Source: Biscogniauxia marginata (lineage: Eukaryota; Ascomycota; Sordariomycetes; Xylariales; Xylariaceae). From it: a DNA stretch of 64,000 nt. Every line of letters begins with the position of its first letter. Positions within the stretch are counted from its first letter, which is position 1. Both the position numbers and the translations under genes were made by a program. Under the pieces are notes generated by a model, which was not told the DNA's origin, made no database searches, and saw only the letters and a program-made list of their open reading frames with translations. Of the stretch, positions 11,069 through 21,600 are shown piece after piece. The stretch is from the NCBI GenBank assembly GCA_022695795.1, contig MU404074.1, forward strand, positions 124,001 through 188,000. The letters run 5' to 3'.

Positions 11069-13049
11069 TCAAACAGTAGCTTTCTCGTATATGACTCTTA
11101 CCCCTTTAGTGTTCGGCGATGTCTCGCCTATGAAGCAATCTCGGGCAACGTCAATATCCCGCTCCCGGAGTGTATCGTACAGCTGGAGCTTTCTGCGTCG
11201 AAATAGAGATGCAAGAGTAATGTAGAGTTCTGCCCATGCAAGACTACGATGTAGCCGTTAGCACTAAAGTCCACAATTCTTCGCTGTGCTTGAAAGGAAA
11301 AGGTAGCACTAACTTAATTCCAATACACATGCGATTTCCCCGGCCGAAAGGCACAAAATAGTGGTTGAGTTTCTCGAGGTTTGGGTTCGTAGAAAGCCAT
11401 CTTTCGGGTTGAAACTCAGAAGGGTTCTCAAAGATATCTCGGTCTAGCAGAACCTCTCGAATTGTCATGCTAACAGGTGTCTATTCGATATCTGCAGTCA
11501 GCAATCTATATAATCAAGGCTAGTGGTAGTTTGCAAGCTGGCAGACAAGGGGACATACATTTTCTGGAATGACCCAGTCTTTGTATCGCAATGCTTCCTT
11601 CGACGCTACAAGGGGGAACCTTGTGGTCGGAAGTGCCATGATTCGTAAGCTTTCTTTGATGATAGCCGTCTTAGGACAGTCAGTAATTGATCACCGAGCT
11701 AGAGCAAATCCTGTAGATAACATACCAGCCACGGGAGACGTTCCAACTCTCTTACCGATGGTCTCGAAGAATCATCGGGCATAACATACTTGAGCTCCTG
11801 CTCTAGTCGCTGTAAATGCTCGCGCTCGTTACGGAGCAAAAAGAAGGTCGCTACTGTTAAAGCTCGAGCAGTGGTTTCACCGCCCGCTGCTATTGCTACA
11901 ACTCCCTCATGAGAGATGCGGTTAAAGACCTTTTCAGATTCAGGTAGATTGGGGTTCGAGAGGGCCATTTGGAACACATTTTGCGCATCTCTAGCCTTTT
12001 CGGCAAGGTGCTGATGCTGGATGTAGGTATCTATTTCCTTTGCCGCCAGGTTCTCCATGTCCTTCGTAATAGTGTCAGCGACATAAAATTGCAATTGGTT
12101 AATCAGTGATACTTACTCGATGCAACCCAACGATTCTTGCAAAGTCGGGAAGAACCATTCTTAATGGTAATATTGGCATTTTCAACACGAACGGAATTAC
12201 CCAACTAAAATGTCTTCCTATAAGAGTCCATTCGGCTAGGGTCTTAATGCTTTGCCGCCACAAAACGGCCTCCTGTTCTTTTCGAAGAAGACTTCTGGAC
12301 AGTCCAGTGGAATGCTCTGAGACATTGTCGGTTGCGAGGGCAAGATAACTCGTTCGCATTTCAGCAGGCTCGCCTCGGGCAATCTGATCATCCATTCGTT
12401 CCAGAAGAAGTTCAACATTGTCATAGAACAGAGGTGCTGTTGCTCCTGCATTTGCCTTGGAATAGAGTGGGTTGATTGCCGCACGCCTCTGTCGATGAAG
12501 GTCGTGGGAAACTGTGCCGAAGACTGAAGCGCCGTTAGCTTAGAACACTTCACTATGGTAGCGAATATGGTAACTGCGGCAAACACTGACTTCCTTTTGG
12601 CGTGCCGGTCATATAAGCTGTTGGTGGATATTTATCTCGTTGTCCCTATTCATCATTGTCAGTTCGGATCATCCGAGTACAGCGATGGGTAAATGTACAT
12701 GTTTTGGGCCAGAGTAAAGCGTGTCTATCCATGTAGAGTCACGAATGTGAATCTCATGGGGATTGATACGCACAATGGGACCTATCCTTCTATTAGCATG
12801 AAGTGGAAGGATTCGGAGTTCAAGGTTCTTCGTACCATATTTGTCATGCATTCGTGTAATCTCTTCCATGAAGTTCCCTCGGGGCCTCTGGAAGAGATCA
12901 ATCCAAGTCTCATACCATCCTGTCGCTGCGGCTATCTTAGGACCGGGGAATTTTGCTAGTGGGTGAAAATAGAGACGGTAAAGGACGATTATGAAGGGGT
13001 AGAGGAATACAGCTGCGGAAAAGACCAGCCATTGTATTCCTAAGGCCAT
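11069..13049 (-). CDS. Cytochrome P450 monooxygenase, eight exons, 515 aa
   Basis: Exons on the minus strand: 13049-12836, 12781-12699, 12645-12591, 12523-12117, 12061-11726, 11669-11559, 11480-11314, 11243-11069 (1548 nt, all junctions in frame). It begins with an N-terminal membrane anchor (about residues 5-25) and a proline hinge FPGPK. The I-helix oxygen-activation motif is AGGETT (312-317), the K-helix ExxR is E371-R374, and PERW is 427-430. The heme-binding loop FGRGNRMCIG carries the axial thiolate Cys454. After it, INLAWAELYITLASLFRR resembles the CYP58/trichodiene-oxygenase-like group (inference from memory of the family). It is an ER membrane enzyme that hydroxylates with NADPH-P450 reductase. 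A solo LTR begins 28 bp upstream of the start codon. The gene is intact and probably a tailoring enzyme of the terpene cluster. Confidence 0.92.
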
Positions 13050-13077
13050 AGCTACAAAACACGCTCAGTTTGTTATG

Positions 13078-13363
13078 TGTGACAAGGGATAATGGACTTG
13101 GAACAATAGTTCAATTTCAGCTAATAATTCTCTTTGGTCTCAAGAGACTTAAGAGTCTAAGTTTATTCAAGAGGTCCCCAGGAATTTCTATGCCTTTTTA
13201 TACCCAATCTGCCTGCTTGGGGCTTACTTCATTCTATGCACGTTAGTACTAATAAATCCAACATTAGTATCTATATAGATCTAACAGTAGTATCTATCTC
13301 CAATAACATCTTGTCTCATGACCAACAGGCCTTGGCAGCGTCTATAGGTTCCTCTGTGTGACA
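13078..13363 (+). mobile_element. Solo LTR (286 bp) with 5-bp target duplication, in the P450 promoter
   Basis: Starts TGTGACAAGG and ends GTGTGACA, so it has TG...CA ends. It is flanked by the direct repeat TTATG at 13073-13077 and 13364-13368. It matches a second copy at 34401-34666 along its length, including the stretch TTTGGTCTCAAG. Two independent copies, each with its own perfect 5-bp duplication, are the mark of solo LTRs left by LTR-LTR recombination. The copy lies between the P450 start codon and its ancestral upstream sequence, so it may now supply or separate promoter elements. Confidence 0.85.
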
Positions 13364-13368
13364 TTATG

Positions 13369-14113
13369 TTTAAAGGCTCACGGCATGGGTATATTGTAAA
13401 AGTCAAAAATAATTATTTCAGAAATTTGTCAAGAAACCCCAAAACACGATGATGCGATGAAAGGGAATGCTGTAGTCAGATCACGGCATTGGCCCATCAT
13501 ATTTTAACGGCCTGCCTACAAGACTTATTACCCTCGCCCTGGACCTTTCACCTTGACTAGAACCCGACATGTGGCCCTGATGTCACCTTCAGTGGCATGG
13601 GTACCTGTGCAAAGTCGAATTCAGATAACTATCACACACGGTTACGCAGAGCAGACCCTTGACAGTCGAATCACCTGAAGTTGCTATTGGCTGCCTCATG
13701 GGCATATATTCTGGTATCTTAGAACTTGATAGGACCGTTCGTGATATACAAATCTGACAAAATCTAATGGCTAAGCCCATGTAAGGGTAGGTATATTGCT
13801 TGTTGTTGCGCTAGGGAGGGAAAGCTTCTCTCTAGCGCTCACTACGGAAGTACTATATGCAAGCTAAAGCATGGGCCACCTGTCCGTGACAGCCCATTCA
13901 AGTCCTTATTATACTGTTTATGATAAAGAGCTAAGCCTGGAAAGGTATAGTCTATTTATTTTACTAGTGCCTCTTAGATATACCCCTGGGGTAAACCTCC
14001 TCTTTGCATGTTAAATCTAACGGCCGATTCCAACCGTTCCCTTCGCTGCCCCCCGATTCGTCGCCATAACTAGCACTAGAGCCATTTCTCTGTAGGTGCT
14101 GACAGGACGTCCG
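13369..14113. other. Spacer between P450 upstream LTR and transposon block
   Basis: Ordinary base composition. No coding or RNA feature supported. The original P450 promoter may lie here. Confidence 0.35.
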
Positions 14114-14115
14114 TA

Positions 14116-14159
14116 CGGTTATCCCTTTCAAAAGTTAAGGCTTGCCAAGAATCTTGGCT
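14116..14159 (+). repeat. Left terminal inverted repeat of the 15-kb block
   Basis: 44 bp, matching the reverse complement of 29182-29225 with one clear mismatch at the centre of its inner palindrome. TA at 14114-14115 is the putative target duplication. Confidence 0.75.
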
Positions 14160-14818
14160 GCTCTGTCTGGCTGCGAAACCAAAGAAAAGAAAAGAAAAGG
14201 TAGTTGTAAAAGGGATGGTTGATTCAGAAATCTAGGGATGACGAAATCTAGGCTAAGGCTAAATTTTCTGAAGTGGTCCGTGCCTTCCCACAGCTCCACT
14301 GAAATTTTTGTGACAACTGGCAAATTAAGGCTAAGTCCGCTAAATGCCTTATACATACGAAAGTCCCTACCAAAAATCTTTACCTGCCAAGGCTCTGTTT
14401 TCTCCCAAACTAACCACATGAAAGATGGGTTTTTAAAAGTGCTTAATTGAATGAAAAACTAGCTAAGTGTAAACGCGGGGAAAACTACTTTAATTCGAAT
14501 AATCCGCTGAACCGGTTTATAACTCTTAATAATTAATTATATAAATTAATATATTATATAAGCGAGTATATAAAATAAACTCGCAAACGAAATGTTATAA
14601 TTATTATATTTTTAACTATTAAAATTTATTTACGTTATATTAAAATTAATTAATAATTATTATTATTTTATTTAATTTTATATTTTAAAAATTAAATACT
14701 TTTTTTATATTAAGTATTTAAATTTTTAAAACGTAATTTACATTATTTAATTAAAGATTAAAATATTTATTATTATTTTTAAAATACGTAAAATTAACAT
14801 GTCTTATAAGTAAGTAGG

Positions 14819-15190
14819 TGTAACGAACCTCCTTGTGTGTTCCTAGTTAACTGACTTTATAAGTAAGTACGTATTAGGTTTTCTTAATTTAAAGGTAATA
14901 ATAGATTAAAATTAATTCAAGAGATTTATTATATCTTATTCATTAGAGAGATTTCAAGGTATTTTTATTATAGTATTAAGGAGTAATTATAATCTTAAAT
15001 TAATAGTTAAAAAATTAAAATGAATAACTAAATATATAAAAAATCTTGTTTTTTTATATTTGTTTATTTTGTCTTTTATTCTTTATAGTTAGTATGTTAA
15101 ATACCTTTAAATAAGTCTTATTTATACTTATTTATATCACGTAATAATAAGTCGCTTTTTTTCCTAGGATTTATATCCGGTGCGGATAAG
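14819..15190 (-). repeat. Heavily mutated gypsy LTR (3' boundary approximate)
   Basis: Begins TGTAACGAACC, a mutated form of TGTGACGAACC. It follows the LTR at 27075 through GTATGTTAAATAC (GTATGTTGGATAC there), so both belong to one LTR subfamily. Alignment by eye fails after about 15120, so the end is a guess. It would be the 3' LTR of the older gypsy copy, whose pol lies on the minus strand. The 5 bases outside it (GTAGG) do not match those outside 27540 (GTACC). Confidence 0.6.
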
Positions 15191-15899
15191 AAAAAAGTAA
15201 GAACGATACCTTTATTATTTAATTACTTACCTTAGTTAATTTATAATACTATTTTTTTCCTTTTAAAATCTTTATCTTTAAAGATTATTTAATAAGTCCC
15301 TTTTTCTTTTATTTTTATTATATTTATTAATTATAATATTAAGTGTCGTTATGAAAATTAAAAGTAAAAACGTAAAGAGCTTATTAACTAAATTAACTAA
15401 ATAAGTTTTAATATCGATATTATACTTTGTTTTTATTATTTTAATTATAATTTAAAGTATATAATATCGCTTAAAGTATCAAGGAAATATAATAAAATAG
15501 GAATTCCTTTTAACTTCTTTCGCAATTTAAACCACGAAAAAAAGCGGTTATCTTTATAAGAATATTAAGTTAAGAAAGCTTTAAAACGACTTCACCAAGA
15601 AATAATTAAAACCATAACTTAGGTAAACCGAGAAATGGCCGAAATTATAACTCGAGTGAAACGGTTTCGTCGTTAAAAAAGTTATTAAAAAAGAAGGGTT
15701 TAAAAATGCTTTAACGTGATTTTTAAAACTTAAATGAATTAAAGAAATAAAAACGTCTTTAAATTAAATAATAATTTCTAGTTAAATAGGTTAAAATTAC
15801 TTCCGAGGCCGTCCCTTTTCTTAACCTATTTTTCTTAAACTAAAATCTTAAATTTTAAGCCTTTTTAGTTAATCCGGGTTTCGTCGATAAAATTTATTA

Positions 15900-17506
15900 A
15901 GCGCGTTTTTCGAATTTATTAAATGCTTAAATAGTTTTTATATATTTTCCTTTAATAAATACCTTTTTTATTTAACTAAATATTATAACTAATTATTAAC
16001 CCTTTTTAAATTTAATATCTTTTTTATTTTATATTTATTTAGTTTTTTTTAATCTCGTTCCGGGTTTTTAACGAGGCGTTTTTTAATGTTAATTTTAATA
16101 ACGATATATAAAAAACTAAGTATATTTTAGATTCTCTCAGTAGTTTTAATTTATAATTAATATTCGAAATGATTTTTTTAATTTTATAAAGTCTTAATTT
16201 CTTAAAGTTAAGCTTTTTATTAAGTCGTTTTATTTTAATTTACGGAGTTTTTATCGATATATTTTGTCGTTAGCGAAATAAATAAATTATATTTTCTCTT
16301 TTAAAAATTAGTTTTTTAATTCTTTTTTTATTATAATACTTTATTATTCTATTTTAAATAAATTATAATTCTTTTTATAATCGTCGTTATATTATTTAGA
16401 CTTTTTTAAATAGTACCTTTATTTTTAAGGCTTTTATTTCGACTTTTAGTGCTTTCGTGAGTTCGATTAGTTATTTTTAGATTTCCGCTTTTTAATTGTA
16501 TATTGCTTTATATAATAACATTTTTATGTCCTTGTTAATTAAAGTGTTATACGCTATTTAGGTTATTAGTAATAGTTTTATTTAATTATTTATTTCTTAA
16601 TTAACATAGCTTTAAAGATATTATTTCATTATTTAATTCAATTTTTTTGTTTGTTTATTTAACTAGGAATAATATATTATAAACAACTTTTATTTAACTC
16701 TTATTCGTTTTATTAAATTAGTTTAAAACTTTAATGTAAATAACTTATTTTTATTTAAAATAATACGTTTTAATAATTTATATTTATTAACGTACTTTCT
16801 TAAGAAATTAAAAACCAATTATTTTACTATGTTTAACTTGTTAAACGATAAAAAATAAGTATATTTCGTAAGTTTATTAATAATTACTCATATGTTGTTA
16901 TAAAATACTTTTATGGTAAGGTCTTTTAATTTAAAGAGTTTTATTACGAAATCTTATATAATTATGTATTATACTTTTTTAGGTATTTAAATTGGTTATA
17001 ATAATTTATATGGTTTATATTATAATACCTTAATTTTATTATAAACATTATAATTTTTTATAATTCTCTTAATTATTTATTTTATTCCTAAAAAGTTAAA
17101 TTTTTTATAACTATTTTAATGTCTTAAAGATTCCTTAATAACTATATAGAGGGTGTTCGTAAAATTCCTTAATAAATTCGTTTTAGATTTATTCCAGTAT
17201 ATAAGTTTTCTCTCGGTATAAAAGAAGTTTATTATTAAATTTTTATTATAATTATAATTATTTTTCTTTTTAATTATATTCTTTTTTAAAACGTTGTTTT
17301 TAATTTCTTATATTAATTTATATATAAATAAATATAATAAATTTGTTACTTTGTTATTTAAACATTTAAATATCTTTTTTATTAATTTTTGATTTATAAT
17401 CTCCTTTTTTATTAAAAAGATTTATTTAAATATTTTCTTTTTTTAATGTAATAAATTTTGAAATTAAATTTAAATAAGAAAATTATTTAACGTTTATATC
17501 TTTAAT
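15900..17506 (-). pseudogene. Older Ty3/gypsy copy: 3' part of pol (integrase/chromodomain end), degraded
   Basis: Collinear with 18700-20280 of the younger element, for example the matching stretch ATATTATAACTAA near 15985 and 18750. Its frame is destroyed by AT-rich mutation. The copy resumes at 25030 beyond the inserted younger element, the join being the duplicated TAAAC. Confidence 0.7.
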
Positions 17507-17511
17507 TAAAC

Positions 17512-17916
17512 TGTGACGAACCTCTCTGTGTATTCCTAGTCAGCTGACTTTACAGGTGAGTACGTACTAGGTTTTCTTGATTTGAAGGTAATAGTGGGTT
17601 AAGATTGGTTCAAGTATTTTATAATGGTTGTTCGTTAGAGAGGTTTTAAGGTACTCTCATTATAGTATTAAAGAGTGACTATAGTTTTAGATTAATAGCT
17701 AAAAAACGAGAGACTAATTACATAAGGAAATTCCAATTTACTTATACTCGTTCTTCTTTTTATATAATTAACTAAATAGTTAAATCGTAAGTTGCTTTAC
17801 TTATTATTTACATATTTAATAAATAATTAAATCGTGGGTTGCTTTATCTACTATTTACTTATTCGATGGGGTTATGTGCGTGGCACGCGTTTCCCTATTT
17901 TAAGAATTTCGTAACA
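17512..17916 (-). repeat. 3' LTR of the full-length gypsy element
   Basis: 405 bp, TGTGACGAACC...TTTCGTAACA, next to the TAAAC target duplication. It contains a tandem-like pair of stretches ATTTAATAAATAATTAAATCG and related copies near 17770-17850. More AT-mutated than its partner over its second half. Confidence 0.88.
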
Positions 17917-18021
17917 TTATTTTTCCCCTTCGAGAATCTTTGTCCTAAAGATAAAGAGAGGGTTAATTATTTTTTTTTTTGATTTGTTAAGAGGTCTAAG
18001 CCTTTTTTAACTTAGTTTATA

Positions 18022-18668
18022 ATGTCTTATCGTATAATAAAATTTCGCAAAGAAAATTCTAACATCTCGTGTCAAGTTGAGAAACAAACTAAGAATAAGG
18101 TAGTTCTTTTAAACTTTATTATTCTTTATAGTAAAAAAGAGATGGCTTGTTTTTATTGCGAGCGTAATAAAAAAGATTGTGTTATTTCGGAGGATTTTAA
18201 TCGTTATGTGGAATGTATAAAATTGGGTCGATCGCGATGCGACGTGTTTAGTATTTCGCGAAAAAGCGTAGCTAAAATTACGGAACAATTTTAAAAGGTC
18301 GAGGCTAAACTTGAGGAAGTGGAATCCTATTATAAGGTTACTCGTGTTATTAAGAAGGTAGCTATAAACCACATCTTACGCCTTAAGACTAAGTGTAAAT
18401 TGTAGTCGAGCAAATTACGTAAAATGGTTACTCGGGGTTTTAATTCCATAGAGGATTTAAAGCGCGTTAAACGTGAGAAAGAAAAACAAAAACGTTTTAC
18501 TGAAGAATCGTAACGTGTAAAGGGATCGCAGCGTTAGTCTAAATCTTCGTAGAGTTTACTTGCTTTTGAGACTTGCCCTTCCTCTTTCCTTGGTCTTTTC
18601 TAGCAAGATTAAGATTTCGACGTTTAGGCCTTCCTGGCCGGTTTAGATTCTAGCGGTAGAAATCTTTA
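18022..18668 (+). pseudogene. Plus-strand cysteine-rich accessory ORF inside the gypsy element, antisense to gag-pol
   Basis: The first 90 codons are intact from ATG 18022 to a TAA at 18292. They encode a basic start (MSYRIIKFRKEN) and a cysteine cluster in the pattern C-x2-C-x6-C, then two further Cys in YVECIKLGRSRCDV. The same frame continues beyond the stop with lysine/glutamate-rich, helix-prone sequence (KVEAKLEEVESYYKVTRVIK) and further stops at sites where Gln codons are likely. It ends near 18668. It lies between the 3' end of pol and the 3' LTR, on the opposite strand. From memory, similar cysteine-rich ORFs recur in fungal genomes, but I cannot cite a defined family. It may be a zinc-binding DNA- or RNA-binding protein of the element (inference). 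Confidence 0.6.
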
Positions 18669-18699
18669 ATTTTATTTATTAGGTTTTTTAAGTGCTTAA

Positions 18700-21600
18700 G
18701 TGATTCTTAAGTGTTTTTTTCCGGTGGGTAACCCTTTTACTTAATTAAATATTATAACTAACCTTTAACTTGTTTTAAATCTAGTATCTTTTTTACTTCG
18801 TACTTATTAGGATTTTCCTTAAATTCTAATTGGTTTTTTGGTATAGCGTTATTTAATACTAGTTCTAGAAGTGAAATATGAAATACAAGATATATTCTAA
18901 ATCTTTTTAATAATACTAGTTTATAATTAACTTTCGAAATAACCTTTTTGATTTTATATAGTCCTAATTTCTTAAATTTAAGTTTTTCGCTAAGTCGCTT
19001 TATTTTAATCTAGGGTGTTTTTAATGTTATGTTTTGTCGTTATTAGAGTAAGTAAATTATGTTTCTTTTTTTAAGAATTAGTCCCTTAATTCTTTTTTTA
19101 TTATAGTACTTTGTTATTTTATCCTAAATGAATTATAATTCTTTTTGTAGCCATTATTATACTGCCTAAATCTTTTTAGATAGTACTTCTACTTTTAAGG
19201 CCTTTATTTTGACTCTTGGTGTTTTTATAAGTTTAATTGGTTGTTTTTAAACTTCCGCCTTTTACCTGTATATTGCTTCGTGTAGTGACATCTTCATGTT
19301 TTTGTTAATTAAAGTGTTATATATTATTTGGGCTATTAGTAGTAATTTTACCTAATTATTCATTTCCTAGTTGATATAACTTCGTAAATACTATTCCATT
19401 ATTTGGTTTAGTCTTTTTATTTACCCGTCCATTTAGGGGTGATATGTTGTGAATAACTTTTATTTAATTTCCATTCGTTTTATTAAGCTAGCTCAAAATT
19501 TCGACGTAAATAATTTATTTTTATTTAAAACAACGCGTTTTAGTAACTCATGTTTGTTAATATATTTTTTTAAGAAGTTGAAAACTAATTGTTTTACTAT
19601 GCTTGATTCGTTAAATAGTAAGAAGTAGGCGTATTTCGTGAGTTTATTAACGATTACTTATATGCTGTTATAATGTATTTTTATAGTAAGATCTTTTGAC
19701 TCTAGGAGTTTCATTACGAAGTCCTATATAATGATATTCCATGCTTTATTAAGTATCTGGGTTAGTTATAATAATTCGTATGGTTTATATTGTGATGTTT
19801 TAGCCTTATTATAAATGTTATAATTCTTTATAATTCTTTTAATTGTTTGTTATATTTCTAGAAAGTCGAATTCTTTTTAAAGTCGTTTTATTGTTTTGAA
19901 AATCCCTTGGTGGCCGTGTAGAGAATGTTCGTGAAATTCTTTAACAAATTCGTCCTATACTTGTTTTAATACGTATACCTTTTCCTTATATAAAAGAAGT
20001 TCGTCGCTAGATCCTTATTAAAACTATAATTGTTTTTCTTTTTAATTGTAATTTTCCTTAAATCGTTATTTTTAGTTTTTTATATTGATTCGTATGTAAG
20101 TTAATATAACTAATTTGTTATTTTGTTGTTTAAATATTTAGATATTTCTTTTATTAATTTTTGATTTATAATTTCCTTTTTTACTAAGAAGATTTGTTTA
20201 GATATTTTCTTTTCCCTTGATATACTAGATTTTAAAATTGAATTTAAACAGGAAAATTATTTAACGCTTATGTTTTTAATTAAGCATTTATATTATTATA
20301 AATCGTATAAAGTTCTTGTGATTTAAATAGATATTAATAGGTTCCTTAGTTCCGTTAAGTTATGGTTTTTATTCTTTTAGTGCTTTAATAACTATTAATA
20401 GTTCCTTGTTATAGATTTAATAGTTTAATTCAGTATTATGTAGTGCTTTGGATAGGTACGCGACTAAGTACTATTTCCTATTATCTTCTAATTGCTCCAG
20501 GATTGCTTTAATGGCGAAATTTAAAGCGTTTGTTCTTAGTCGTTTCTTTTTATTTTCATTTAGAAGTTTACATATAACCTCACTAATTACAACTTCCTTT
20601 AGTTACTAAAAAGCCTATTTAACTTCTTTAGTGAAATAAAAAGCCTTTCTTGTTTTTATTAGGGTAATTAGTTCTATTAATGGTTTGGCGATATGCCTGA
20701 AATCTTTAATGAGTTATTTAATATAGTTAATAAAACCAAGAAATGTACGTATGTTTATGACATTTTTAGGTTTTGGCTAATCCTTGATTATTATTATTTT
20801 TCCCTTTTAAATGCGAATTTCTCCTGGACTTATTATAAACCTTAGATAGTTTAGTTTTTTGACATGCTATTTACTTTTAGTCGGATGAATAAGTAGGTTT
20901 GCCTTTTCCAGGGTTTTTAACACTTGCTTTATATGTTTCTTATGTTCCTTCTCGTTTTTTAAGTAAATTAGTATATCGTCTAGATAAATAAATATAAATT
21001 TGTCTAGAAACTTATAAAGGACTATTATAATTATATGTTAAAATGTAACGGGTGCGTTAATAAGTCTAAATAGCATAACTTTATACTTATAATATCCATA
21101 TATTGTTCGGAAGGCTATATATTATTTGTGTTCCTTAGCTATTTTAATTATATAGTATTCATCGCGAAGGTTTAGTACTATGAAGATTTAGGCCTTATTA
21201 ATTTGTCCTCTCATGAGTTTCATTAGTGGTAACGAGTGTTCGTTTTTTTTAGTTATTTTATTAAGGTGTCGGTAATTAATTACTCGTCGTTATACTAGGT
21301 TTCTTTCTTTATTAATATGTTACTTCTCGTTTTTATCGACTTTAAGTACTATAATCGCCGGGTATCTTAATAAGGATTTAGATTCTCGAATATATTTTTT
21401 GTCGAGATCCTCCTAGATTTCCTTTTATAGTGCTTTTTGTTTTTCTTGATTTATAAAATATACTAAAAATAATTTTGGTTGTTTTCCTTCTTTAAAGTGT
21501 ATTTAATAATTCCATTAACTATGTTTCGGTAATTCTTTCTTTATTTTATTTCTAAATAATTTATAAAAACGAAGGTATTCGCGCGGTACTTTCTTCGCTA

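Noticed and set aside
18109..18372. 87-codon minus-strand frame in the gypsy element
   Set aside because: Antisense shadow of the cysteine-rich ORF; no domain, AT-driven composition.
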